NCBI GenBank assembly: GCA_004124535.1
Contig: SCKQ01000007.1
Span: 1 to 62,602, forward strand
Direction: 5' to 3'
Origin: Fidelibacterota bacterium
GTDB lineage: Bacteria > Marinisomatota > Marinisomatia > Marinisomatales > TCS55
DNA length: 62,602 bases
Shown here: positions 38,540 through 48,421 of the stretch, one piece after another
Layout: each line of letters starts with the position of its first letter
Numbering within the stretch: position 1 is the stretch's first letter
Program-made: the position numbers and the translations under genes
Notes under the pieces: generated by a model
Told to the model about the DNA's origin: nothing
The model's input: the letters and a program-made list of their open reading frames with translations, nothing else
Database searches by the model: none

Positions 38540-39438
38540 TGAAAAAAACAACATTTCTGTTTTTATTATCACTATGTCTGGCTCAGAACGGATATATCGG
38601 TTCTTTAAGTTTTGATTACTCCGGTTCTGAAAGCGGTTCATTTCATGCTGAATTAAATGATTCAACTCTCGGTGGTGCGACTGCCACGATAATCATTGAC
38701 GATACAAGTTCAACTTTATTTATTGCAGCTATTCAAGCAATTGATTCCATTTATTTTTCAGCCCTTTTTATTTATATGGTAGCGGATGATTCAATATTCA
38801 TGTCAGGTGATTGGCCTTTACCGCCGGGAGATATATTGAACCCAAATATAATTTTTGGGTTTTTCCCAGAAATAGACACATCCTTTTTCAGCCAGTTTTC
38901 TGACCTAATTCCTGACTCAATTGGTCTTGATTCAACATTTATTGAAGATTTGATCGATGACCTTATTACAATTATGATAAATGAGTCCTACCTTGGAATA
39001 ACAGGAGCTGTTAACTTAAATCATATAGATGATGATTCTATTAGCGGCAGTTTTGATGTAGGAGCCTTACAATTGGGATTTCCACCGGGGGTGATCAGTA
39101 TTTCCAGTGGTTCAATTGAATTGAGCGGGGTTGTATTGCCGCAAGTGGAAATTAAAGATGACCCCATTTTACCGGATCAAGTCACAATGTACCCGGCGTT
39201 TCCTAACCCGTTTAATCCAACCACAACCATCCGATTCACCATCGGAGCGAGACAAGCCTCACTATTACGAGTGTATAATATTAAAGGGCAATTGGTGAAA
39301 ACATTGGTTAATGAACAACTGCCTATTGGTGAACATGAAATCAAATGGAATGCATCCACCCAGCCAAGTGGAGTGTATTTTGTTCAGTTAGTGAGTGGGA
39401 ATTACAGCCAAACTGAAAAAGTTTTACTGATAAAATAG
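38539..39438 (+). CDS. type IX secretion cargo with C-terminal sorting domain
   Basis: 299 aa. Signal peptide MKKTTFLFLLSLCLAQN, a Ser/Asp-rich body of unknown fold (residues 20-205), then a type A T9SS sorting domain: YPAFPNPFNPTTTIRF, LRVYNIKGQLVKTLVN, GEHEIKWNAS, PSGVYFVQLVSG, EKVLLIK. The domain directs export across the outer membrane and is usually cut off on surface attachment. It overlaps the argF stop by one base (TAATG). The body has no recognised catalytic motif. Confidence 0.88.
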   Translation: MKKTTFLFLLSLCLAQNGYIGSLSFDYSGSESGSFHAELNDSTLGGATATIIIDDTSSTLFIAAIQAIDSIYFSALFIYMVADDSIFMSGDWPLPPGDILNPNIIFGFFPEIDTSFFSQFSDLIPDSIGLDSTFIEDLIDDLITIMINESYLGITGAVNLNHIDDDSISGSFDVGALQLGFPPGVISISSGSIELSGVVLPQVEIKDDPILPDQVTMYPAFPNPFNPTTTIRFTIGARQASLLRVYNIKGQLVKTLVNEQLPIGEHEIKWNASTQPSGVYFVQLVSGNYSQTEKVLLIK

Positions 39439-39439
39439 A

Positions 39440-40264
39440 TCAGTCCATCAGGGACCAGTGGATGCCATAAGTGCGGTATTCAACCGCTGGAGATCCTTCT
39501 GATAAGGGAACTGTAATTGTAAAACTGGCCGTGGCACCCGGTTCGATGGCTGTGTCTGTAATGACACCGGTGGCATATTCCTGAACCGATCCCTGGGCAA
39601 AGGCTGAATCCCTGCCGGTTAGTTCTGTTTCTGCTGTCCAGAGACTGGCAATGATGCGCACAAAATCAGCCCGGGTTTTTCCTGAATTTTTCACTATGCC
39701 GGTAATTTCTTCATGATCTGGATAAACACTCACAAAGGGCTCACTCATGAGTTCTACTTTTGGTGCTGGAGGTTTTTCTTCTTCGATATTGACCACTTTG
39801 TCTTTTTCTATGGCTAATTGGCCGATGGCGGTCTGGATAATAACTACTGAAGCCGTTTCATCAATGATTTCCCCGATGACAATTGTACCGTTGGTGAGCT
39901 CAACGCGGTGCTGGAGTTCAGGGATTCTGATGAGATTCAATAATTCTTCATTGATGGCTGGGATTGCTTGTTTTCTTTCTATAACTCGAATAACACGCTT
40001 GAGTGAATCAATTTGTATCTGCAGACCTTCCAGGCCATCCTTATAATCGAAAAACGGTTTGCCTTCAGGGAGTTTATCCGCTTTCTTTTTTTCAATTTTT
40101 ACTTCAGGAAAAAGAGTTGTATCAGACACTGACGTACCCGTTTTTGTCGTATCAGTTTCTTGGGCGAGAATAGTTGTATCAGACACTGACGTACCCGTTT
40201 TTGTCGTATCAGTTTCTTGGGCGATAATAAATAAACTGAATATAAAAATGAGTAAATGCTTCAT
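39440..40264 (-). CDS. secreted hypothetical protein with SH3-like and Ig/FxLYD-like parts
   Basis: 274 aa. Signal peptide (MKHLLIFIFSLFIIAQ) followed by two near-identical 19-residue copies of the ETDTTKTGTSVSDTT type (DNA repeat at 40116-40229), a Lys/Glu coiled stretch, an SH3-like strand pair (HRVELTNGTIVIGEIIDETASVVIIQTAIGQLAIEKDKVV), and a C-terminal domain (VSVYPDHEEITGIVKNSGKTRADFVRIIASLWTAE) resembling FxLYD/CARDB-type beta domains. Function is not known. Its ATG overlaps the stop of the HEAT lipoprotein gene, so both belong to one minus-strand operon with lpxH. Confidence 0.75.
   Translation of the reverse strand: MKHLLIFIFSLFIIAQETDTTKTGTSVSDTTILAQETDTTKTGTSVSDTTLFPEVKIEKKKADKLPEGKPFFDYKDGLEGLQIQIDSLKRVIRVIERKQAIPAINEELLNLIRIPELQHRVELTNGTIVIGEIIDETASVVIIQTAIGQLAIEKDKVVNIEEEKPPAPKVELMSEPFVSVYPDHEEITGIVKNSGKTRADFVRIIASLWTAETELTGRDSAFAQGSVQEYATGVITDTAIEPGATASFTITVPLSEGSPAVEYRTYGIHWSLMD
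40116..40229. repeat. 57-bp tandem duplication in coding sequence
   Basis: Units 40116-40172 and 40173-40229 are identical apart from one base near the end (gagaata versus gataata). As 57 is a multiple of three, the copy adds exactly 19 residues to the secreted protein at 39440-40264 without shifting the frame. The near-identity shows a recent event and a likely site of length variation in the population. Confidence 0.95.
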
Positions 40265-41385
40265 TGGCTGATCGCTTCCTGTTGAGCCTGAAAAGCCAGC
40301 CTGCGCACATCTTCCCCAAAAACGTCCGTTTTACCCATAGTTTGGAGCATCTCCATCACAGCCACTCTTAATGGATAATTATCTGCTGCTGCCAAAATGG
40401 GTAACACAAGTTTCACGGTCGTATCATTCCCAAAGCGGCCCAGACTGCGAATCGCCTTGGCCCGGATATGCATGGGGAATTCATCATTTTGAGCAATATT
40501 AACTGTAGCTTTATACACTTGGGGATCATCGAATTCGCCCAAGGCATCCAGTAGCGTATTGAGCATACTGAAATACTGGCGTTTACCCGTGTTATATGTT
40601 TCGATGAGCGCCAGGATTAGGTTTTCTTCTTTGACACCGGCCATGGTATTTATGGCAAATTCCCTGATTTCAGTATTGGTATCCGGGTCACTCAACAATT
40701 CTGCAAACGCCGGTGCTACCTCGTGGGGATCTTTCTTACCTAAAATCTCTAATGCACGATTGCGAACCGCTATATTTATATCGGGATCTTTGGAGATAGT
40801 GACCAGAATAGGAATTACCTCATCTGACCCTATCATACCCAGTGTTTCCGTTAACAGTTTGTTAGTACGGGAGACATTTGCTTTAGATACTTCATAAAGT
40901 TCCAATAAGGCTAGGATCTGGTCTTTCGTTCGCACTTTATTCAAACTGCGTACCAGGGTCATGTGCAGTTTATTGGATTTTTCATCAATGGTGTGCATGG
41001 CTCGTACCATAGCATCGCCGGCTGCTGGATTATTTCGAAATTCTGCCAGAAGTTCGATGGATGCTTCCATAAAACTCAAATCCAACGCTTCTGCTTCTGA
41101 AACCACCTTGGCAATGGCATTCATGGCAGTGGGGTGCTGTGTTTGCGACAGCACTTCTCCAGCAGCGATGCGCACATCAAAGGGCAGGTTGGAATCATTG
41201 TACATACTGATCAAATCCTGCACTGCCTGGACACGACCTTCTTGGTATTCACGACGCAGGTTCTCCACCTCAGCAAGGTTTACGTCGGCTTTCCCTTCCT
41301 TTTTCCCAAAGAGTCCTTTAATCTTTGAACATCCTTGAAAAGAAAGGGAAGCTGCTATGAGTGTTAATATGATCAGCCTACGCAT
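40261..41385 (-). CDS. HEAT-repeat lipoprotein
   Basis: 374 aa from the ATG at 41385-41383, which gives a lipoprotein signal ending LSFQGC (Cys at about 18); longer in-frame starts lie inside lpxH. The body is made of HEAT/PBS-type helical repeats (VRIAAGEVLSQTQHPTAMNAIAKV, VRNRALEILGKKDPHEVAPAF, IRAKAIRSLGRFGNDTTVKLV, LRVAVMEMLQTMGKTDVFG). Such scaffolds bind other proteins; the partner is unknown. It is tethered to an envelope membrane by the lipid. Confidence 0.85.
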   Translation of the reverse strand: MRRLIILTLIAASLSFQGCSKIKGLFGKKEGKADVNLAEVENLRREYQEGRVQAVQDLISMYNDSNLPFDVRIAAGEVLSQTQHPTAMNAIAKVVSEAEALDLSFMEASIELLAEFRNNPAAGDAMVRAMHTIDEKSNKLHMTLVRSLNKVRTKDQILALLELYEVSKANVSRTNKLLTETLGMIGSDEVIPILVTISKDPDINIAVRNRALEILGKKDPHEVAPAFAELLSDPDTNTEIREFAINTMAGVKEENLILALIETYNTGKRQYFSMLNTLLDALGEFDDPQVYKATVNIAQNDEFPMHIRAKAIRSLGRFGNDTTVKLVLPILAAADNYPLRVAVMEMLQTMGKTDVFGEDVRRLAFQAQQEAISQ

Positions 41386-42118
41386 TGGCTTCCCAGAATT
41401 TGAGTTCAAGTTCATTCCCATCAAAAACAGCGTAGGAAAAATACTGCAGCCAATCGCCCAGAACAACCAGCTTCCCGCCGTTCACATTTTCAATGCAAGC
41501 CTGGTGATAATGACCCGTTATGACGTAATCATGCCCATCCGCTGCTATGGTTTCAGAAAAGATCCGTAATTCCTTGAGGACCTTTTCATTATATTCCTGC
41601 GAATGCTCATAATGGCGACCTTTTTTTGAAATAGCGTGGGCAATGCCATAACCGATGGTGGGATGCAGCCAGCGGTACAGCCAGATAAAAAACTTACTGC
41701 GTATAACAGCTTTCAACAGTCGATAACCTCTATCCCAGGAAAGAATTCCATCACCATGGGTGAGATAAAACCGTTTCCCATGTATATCCAGCGCAACATC
41801 ATCGAAATATACTTTTGTGGTGAGTGTTTGGCCCATGAAATCCAACGTCCAGTGATCATGGTTGCCAGTGACAAAATGAACTTCAACACCCTTGTTTTTT
41901 AAGCCATACAATTTTTGGTAGAAGGGAAAGTATACTTTTGGAATAACGTGCTTATATTCGAAATAGAAATCAAATAAATCACCTAGGATAAATAATGTAC
42001 CTCCGGATTGCGCGACTGAATCCATGAAACGAAATAACTTTTCCTGGCGTTTCTTTTCATGCTCGTCGTATTGGAGCAATAAATGAATATCGGAAATAAA
42101 ATAGACGGGCAATTGCAT
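41378..42118 (-). CDS. lpxH: UDP-2,3-diacylglucosamine diphosphatase, LpxH-like
   Basis: 246 aa from the ATG at 42118-42116 (MQLPVYFISDIH is the family start; an upstream in-frame ATG adds 12 non-family residues). Metallophosphoesterase motifs: SDIH, LGDLFDFYFE, GNHD (GNHDHW), THGD and GHYH. The LFDFYFEY and HPTIGYGIAHAISKKGR sections favour LpxH over generic calcineurin-type enzymes. It would hydrolyse UDP-diacyl-GlcN to lipid X in lipid A synthesis at the inner membrane. Overlaps the lipoprotein gene by 8 nt. Confidence 0.85.
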   Translation of the reverse strand: MQLPVYFISDIHLLLQYDEHEKKRQEKLFRFMDSVAQSGGTLFILGDLFDFYFEYKHVIPKVYFPFYQKLYGLKNKGVEVHFVTGNHDHWTLDFMGQTLTTKVYFDDVALDIHGKRFYLTHGDGILSWDRGYRLLKAVIRSKFFIWLYRWLHPTIGYGIAHAISKKGRHYEHSQEYNEKVLKELRIFSETIAADGHDYVITGHYHQACIENVNGGKLVVLGDWLQYFSYAVFDGNELELKFWEANA

Positions 42119-42200
42119 AAGCAGTAACTTACTTTTTTGGAGATGAACAGACAAAGGAATTGTAGAACTTTAACTTAATGAACGATGAGCAGTCCAATCA

Positions 42201-42227
42201 TTGACTTCTTCCGGAAAAATCTATAGT
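42201..42227 (+). promoter_or_regulatory. possible promoter upstream of the peptidase/barrel gene
   Basis: TTGACT at 42201-42206 and TATAGT at 42222-42227, 15-nt spacer, 55 nt before the ATG at 42283, in the divergent gap with lpxH. TATAGTTTC is repeated exactly at 42238-42246. The spacer is shorter than the ideal 17 and FCB bacteria can use other promoter forms, so this is only a candidate. Confidence 0.3.
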
Positions 42228-42282
42228 TTCAGATAAGTATAGTTTCTGGAACTCAAATGAGGTATCGTCGTAATTTTAACAC

Positions 42283-45200
42283 ATGCGTAATATAATTGTT
42301 ATTGTTATTCTTTTGATAGAAGGTCTGCTGGCCCAGTCTTTTGGGCAGAATAAGGTGCAGTACAAGGAGTTCGATTGGTCATTGATCTCTTCTCCAAATT
42401 TTGATGTGTATTTTTATGGGGATGATACCCAATTAGCAGAATTCACTGCTAAAGTTGCCGAAGAAGCCCACGAACAAATTTCCAAACACCTGCGCTGGAC
42501 ATTAAAAAAACGCGTCTCAATCATAGTCTACCATTCCCACAACGATTTCCAGCAAACGAATGTTATCTGGCAGTACATGCGGGAAGGTATCGGCGGCGTA
42601 ACAGAATTATTCAAAAACAGGGTTGTATTGCCCTTCGAAGGGGATTATAAGCAATTCCGGCATGTCATCCACCATGAACTCGTGCATGCTTTATTGAATG
42701 ACATGATTTATGACGGCAGCATACAAAGTATTATTGCCGGTCGCGTCAAATTACAAATTCCATTATGGGCGAATGAAGGGCTGGCTGAATATTTGTCCAT
42801 GAACTGGGATACCAAAGCGGATATGACCATGCGTGACCTTTCCATCAATGAGAGTATGCCCACAGTGAAAGAACTAGAATCCTACATGGCTTATAAAGGC
42901 GGCCAGTCTATCTGGCGGTTTATTGCTGAAAAGTATGGCCGTGAAAAGATCGGTGAAATCATCAATGCCATGAAAATGACCCAGAATGCTGAAAAAGGAA
43001 TCGAGCGCGCATTGGGTATGGATTATGAAGACCTTACCAAGCAATGGCATAAATATCTAAAAAAGGAGTATTGGCCGGATGTGGCCGGACGGGATGAAAT
43101 AGAAGATATTGCCAAGCGTTTGACTGATCATAAAAAAGAGAAAAATTACTACAATATTTCTCCTTCTGTTTCACCGGATGGCAGTAAAATTGCAGTATTG
43201 TCGGACCGATCGGGATATTTTGATATTTATATCCTGGGCGCCATTGATGGAGAAGAAATCAGGCGCTTGGTCAAAGGCAACAGGTCAGTGGACTTTGAAG
43301 AGTTAAAATTACTCCAGCCCGGAATTTCCTGGGCACCAGATAGTAAACGGATTGCCATTGCTGCAAAAGCGGGTAAAAGTGATGCGCTATATTTGATCGA
43401 TGTTAAAACAAAAAAGAAAGAAAAATTAATCTTTAACCTTGATGGTATTTTCACGGCGGCATGGAGCCCGGATGGAAATCAACTGGCTTTTATCGGAACA
43501 CAGGACGGCGCCAGTGACGTCTATATTTATGATGTTGAAGCGGAAGAGCTAACTGCATTGACGAATGATATTTATTCCGATTCAGAGCCGGCATGGAATA
43601 ACGATGGTTCGAAATTAGTTTTTGTTTCGGATCGAAAAGATGATGTTACTGGCCAGAATACCCCCGCAGCCATCGTAGAGCATGATTATTCTCAAAAAGA
43701 TCTGTATACCATTGATTTAGTATCGGGAAATATCAATCGCTTAACAGCTACAGAACATAATGAAGATTATCCTGTATGGGCTCATACGGAAGAAAACACT
43801 CTTTTTTATGTTTCTGATAAAGATGGTGTTTGGAACATTTATCGACACAATCTTGGCACGGATCCGGTGGCTATAACCAACATTCTAACGGGCACATTCC
43901 AATTAAGTCTTACAAACGACGATAGCTATTTGGTATTTGCCGGCTACGCCGATATGGGCTGGGATGTGTACAGCATGAGTCATCCTTTAGAAAAAGAAGC
44001 CATGGAAGTGCCGGTAACTCGATATGTCATGAAACAGGATGAAGGATCTGAAGATTTGACTGATCTGCGGCGCCACAAAAGAAGGCAGTGGAGTACAGGT
44101 AGGACGAGCGGCAGGGATTATCAGGACTGGATCTTTGCCAGGGAATATGATCATTATAATCAACCCATGGAAACACCAGAAGATGTTGCAGAAAATTTTG
44201 TAAATGATACAACTGACTTATCTGAAAATAGCTATATCCCCAAAGCATATAAAACGCGATTTACACTGGATTTGGTCAATGGTTACGCATCCTTCAATAA
44301 TGTATTTGGTGCACAAGGGATGACTATGTTTGCCTTCAGCGATATCCTGGGTGATCACCAGATTTATTTTGGGACTGAAATGGTGATCGACCTGAAACGA
44401 AGTGATTACTTTTTCAGCTATGCGTATCTGACCCGACCCACAGATTATTATTTCTCCCTTTCTCATATTGCGAATGAATATTTCCTGGGCTATGATCAAA
44501 ATGGATATCAACATCGCGGTTTGTTGAGAAATTTTGGTATAATGGGATATCTTTCACGTCCATTTAGTCGATTTATGCGGATAGAAGGCGGATTGTCCTA
44601 TCATTATTTTTCGTTTAGTGAATGGCAACAAGTGAATTATTATGAATTTCAGGAAGTAAATAATAATGATTTTACTGTTGTTTTACCTGTAACCAGCTGG
44701 GTGTATGATAATACGATTTATGGTTACACGGGTCCCATAGATGGTTTTCGGCAGAATACCACCCTGGTGGTCAGCCCTGGTTGGGGCAACAAAAAACTGG
44801 ACTTCAAAACGCTTAAGATGGATTTCAGGAAATATTTCAAAATTGGCCGTTATTCAAGTCTGGCCGGTCGGTTAATGCTGGGCACGAGCCGGGGAACTGA
44901 TAAACAAAAATTTTATTTAGGCGGTTTGCAAAACTGGATAGTTGGTAACGGTGAAACAGATGGAGTAGCTGATAATAGCCACTTTCGCAGTGATATACTG
45001 GATGGTGAGAATGATCTCGAGGATGTATTTTTCTCTGAATTTGTAATGCCTGTTAGAGGCAGACGATATATGGAACAAGTTGGTTCAAATGTTGCTTTGG
45101 CTAATTTTGAATTTCGTTTCCCTTTTCTTCTGGCCATGGGTGTTCCAGACAAATTCATGTTGAGTAATCTTGGTTCGCATTTATTTCTTGATGTTGGGAC

Positions 45201-45366
45201 GGCTTGGGATAATGGAGATGAGTTTGAAGAAACGATAGCCGGTTTTGGCTGGGGGATGAAAATAAATCTGGGTTACTTCTTGCTTCGAGTGGATTCAGCC
45301 TGGGATATCAATGACGTTGGCTACTCCAAGCCTCAATATTATTTTTCATTAGGTTTAGACTGGTAA
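42283..45366 (+). CDS. peptidase MA-like / TolB-type propeller / outer-membrane barrel fusion
   Basis: 1027 aa with a signal peptide (cleaved near SFGQ). Residues 30-270 form a zinc metallopeptidase-like domain with HELVH (131-135) and NEGLAEY (164-170, giving the third ligand Glu), the gluzincin pattern of peptidase MA. Residues about 285-570 carry at least five WD40/PD40-type blades (ISPSVSPDGSKIAVLSDRSG, ISWAPDSKRIAI, AAWSPDGNQLAFIG, PAWNNDGSKLVFVSDR, YPVWAHTEENTLFYVSDKDG). The last ~380 residues are rich in alternating aromatic beta strands ending YYFSLGLDW, like an outer-membrane barrel with a terminal aromatic. All three parts are family assignments by motif; the combined function is not established. 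Confidence 0.85.
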   Translation: MRNIIVIVILLIEGLLAQSFGQNKVQYKEFDWSLISSPNFDVYFYGDDTQLAEFTAKVAEEAHEQISKHLRWTLKKRVSIIVYHSHNDFQQTNVIWQYMREGIGGVTELFKNRVVLPFEGDYKQFRHVIHHELVHALLNDMIYDGSIQSIIAGRVKLQIPLWANEGLAEYLSMNWDTKADMTMRDLSINESMPTVKELESYMAYKGGQSIWRFIAEKYGREKIGEIINAMKMTQNAEKGIERALGMDYEDLTKQWHKYLKKEYWPDVAGRDEIEDIAKRLTDHKKEKNYYNISPSVSPDGSKIAVLSDRSGYFDIYILGAIDGEEIRRLVKGNRSVDFEELKLLQPGISWAPDSKRIAIAAKAGKSDALYLIDVKTKKKEKLIFNLDGIFTAAWSPDGNQLAFIGTQDGASDVYIYDVEAEELTALTNDIYSDSEPAWNNDGSKLVFVSDRKDDVTGQNTPAAIVEHDYSQKDLYTIDLVSGNINRLTATEHNEDYPVWAHTEENTLFYVSDKDGVWNIYRHNLGTDPVAITNILTGTFQLSLTNDDSYLVFAGYADMGWDVYSMSHPLEKEAMEVPVTRYVMKQDEGSEDLTDLRRHKRRQWSTGRTSGRDYQDWIFAREYDHYNQPMETPEDVAENFVNDTTDLSENSYIPKAYKTRFTLDLVNGYASFNNVFGAQGMTMFAFSDILGDHQIYFGTEMVIDLKRSDYFFSYAYLTRPTDYYFSLSHIANEYFLGYDQNGYQHRGLLRNFGIMGYLSRPFSRFMRIEGGLSYHYFSFSEWQQVNYYEFQEVNNNDFTVVLPVTSWVYDNTIYGYTGPIDGFRQNTTLVVSPGWGNKKLDFKTLKMDFRKYFKIGRYSSLAGRLMLGTSRGTDKQKFYLGGLQNWIVGNGETDGVADNSHFRSDILDGENDLEDVFFSEFVMPVRGRRYMEQVGSNVALANFEFRFPFLLAMGVPDKFMLSNLGSHLFLDVGTAWDNGDEFEETIAGFGWGMKINLGYFLLRVDSAWDINDVGYSKPQYYFSLGLDW

Positions 45367-45454
45367 ATTGTAACTGGTCGGGGTGTTGTAAGTAAAAATT
45401 TTCTTTGTAAGTTTTGTAGAACTAACCAGTTACTGATAACTTATTCACCAAACA

Positions 45455-46807
45455 ATGGCACCATCTTCATCCAAATCGATCTTTCTTTGTAACAGTTGCG
45501 GGAATGAATTCTCCAAATGGCACGGTCAATGTCCGGCCTGCAGTGAATGGGGCACATTGAGTGAATTTCATCCTCCCAAAACCAGGCGCAAATCCAAAGG
45601 TGCACCCGCTAAAAAAACAACGGAACTGCGAACCCTCACTAATAAAAAAGATCGTATGCGCTCAACGTCTGGATTAAACGAAGTTGACAGAGTTTTAGGC
45701 GGCGGACTGCTCCCCGGATCAATGATTTTATTGGGTGGCCAGCCTGGAATTGGTAAATCCACATTAGCTTTACAAATCGTTGCAGGTTGTGGGCAGACAG
45801 CTCTCTATGTTTCAGCGGAAGAAAGTGAAGACCAGCTTGCTTTGCGAGCCGATCGGCTGGAATTAAACACAAAAGACCTCCATGTATCTGGAGAAAATGA
45901 AATTCTGAATGTGCTGGAACAAGTATCTGTGGTTCAACCAACTCTGGTTGTGATTGATTCCATACAGACGGTATATAATGAAGACCTGGATTCTTTGCCG
46001 GGCTCCGTGAGCCAGCTCCGTGATTGCGGCCAGCAGCTTTTGAATGCCTGCAAGCAAAAAGGGTTTACAGTTATTGTCATTGGACATGTAACGAAAGTGG
46101 GTATCATAGCAGGACCGAAAATGCTGGAGCACATGGTGGATACCGTATTATATCTGGAAGGGGATGAACGTTATGACCACCGCATTTTGCGTTCTGTAAA
46201 AAACCGTTTTGGCGCTACTAATGAAGTGGGTGTGTTTCATATGACATCTTCTGGATTGGATGAGGTTGAAAATCCATCAGCATTATTTCTCGCAGAGCGC
46301 ACAGCCAATACGGCCGGAACAGCCATCTTCCCATCCATGGAAGGAAGCCGCCCTATTCTGGTGGAAGTCCAGGCCCTTGTATCCAAAGCAAACTTCGGCA
46401 CACCCCAGCGCAATGCGAACGGTGTAGACAGCCGCAGGCTATCTATGCTTTTGGCTGTCTTGGAGAAACGACTTGGAAATGTTATGGGTATGAATGATGT
46501 ATTTGTGAATCTTGTGGGCGGATTAAAAATTCGAGACCCGGCTGCAGATCTGGCAATTATTGCGGCTGTGGCGTCCAGCAGTCGGGATGATGCCATTATT
46601 GATGGGACAGTTCTTGTTGGTGAAGTGGGTCTCACGGGTGAAGTCCGTTCAGTTGCCCGCATTGAACAGCGGCTGCAAGAAGCGGCTGCACTGGGATTTA
46701 CATCTGCAGTTATACCGGCTGGAAATATAAAGAATGATCATTCCTACAAGGAGTTGAAAGTCCATGGCGTCAAATCTGTCCGCGAGACCTTCCAGCATAT
46801 ATTTTAG
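45455..46807 (+). CDS. radA: DNA repair protein RadA
   Basis: 450 aa. Zinc ribbon C12, C15, C26, C29, then Walker A GGQPGIGKST (about 94-103), the RadA-specific KNRFG motif (SVKNRFGATNEVGVF), and a C-terminal Lon-protease-like domain (DLAIIAAVASS, GEVGLTGEVRSVARIEQRL). RadA is a branch-migration helicase that extends recombination intermediates. Full length, standard start, followed by tgt after 3 nt. Confidence 0.97.
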   Translation: MAPSSSKSIFLCNSCGNEFSKWHGQCPACSEWGTLSEFHPPKTRRKSKGAPAKKTTELRTLTNKKDRMRSTSGLNEVDRVLGGGLLPGSMILLGGQPGIGKSTLALQIVAGCGQTALYVSAEESEDQLALRADRLELNTKDLHVSGENEILNVLEQVSVVQPTLVVIDSIQTVYNEDLDSLPGSVSQLRDCGQQLLNACKQKGFTVIVIGHVTKVGIIAGPKMLEHMVDTVLYLEGDERYDHRILRSVKNRFGATNEVGVFHMTSSGLDEVENPSALFLAERTANTAGTAIFPSMEGSRPILVEVQALVSKANFGTPQRNANGVDSRRLSMLLAVLEKRLGNVMGMNDVFVNLVGGLKIRDPAADLAIIAAVASSSRDDAIIDGTVLVGEVGLTGEVRSVARIEQRLQEAAALGFTSAVIPAGNIKNDHSYKELKVHGVKSVRETFQHIF

Positions 46808-47943
<1,136 letters not shown>

Positions 47944-47944
<1 letters not shown>

Positions 47945-48408
47945 TGACAGATATTTTGGTAAAAGTGGTTGATGCTTATGTCTACCGCAAAGCGGAAGAT
48001 GGGTTACTGTTCTTAATTTTAAAACGGGCAGAGACAAAAATGTATGAACATTTATGGCAGGGAGTGGCCGGAAAGATCGAAGCAGGAGAAACAGCACCGC
48101 TGGCAGCCATAAGAGAATTGGATGAAGAGACAGGATTAAAACCAAGACACATGTTTATCGCTGATCATATAAGCCGGTTTTATGAAGCCCATGATGACCG
48201 TATCAACCTTGTACCTGTTTTTGGGATTGAAGTAGATTCAGACGATGTAACACTGTCGGAAGAGCATTGTGATTATAAATGGGTTACCTTGGATGAAGCA
48301 CTTGAGCATCTTGTCTGGCGTGGACAAAAAAAAGGCATTCAAGTGATTAATGAAATGGTATTAAGCGCTGATGAACGCATGCGCTGGTCCACAATAGAAT
48401 TAGAATAA
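47944..48408 (+). CDS. Nudix hydrolase
   Basis: 154 aa. The Nudix box is intact: GKIEAGETAPLAAIRELDEETGL (G-x5-E-x7-REL-x-EE-x-G). The N-terminal VDAYVYRKAEDGLLFLILKRA and later WVTLDEALEHLVW resemble the dATP pyrophosphohydrolase/NudB-like group acting on dihydroneopterin or deoxynucleoside triphosphates, but specificity is not proven by sequence. Start overlaps the tgt stop (TAATG); the selenocysteine peroxiredoxin follows after 13 nt. Confidence 0.9.
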
Positions 48409-48421
48409 TGAAGGAGATAAA

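Noticed and set aside
41386..41466. Extended N-terminus of the HEAT lipoprotein
   Set aside because: The extension lies inside lpxH and would bury the lipobox; ATG at 41385 gives a proper lipoprotein signal.
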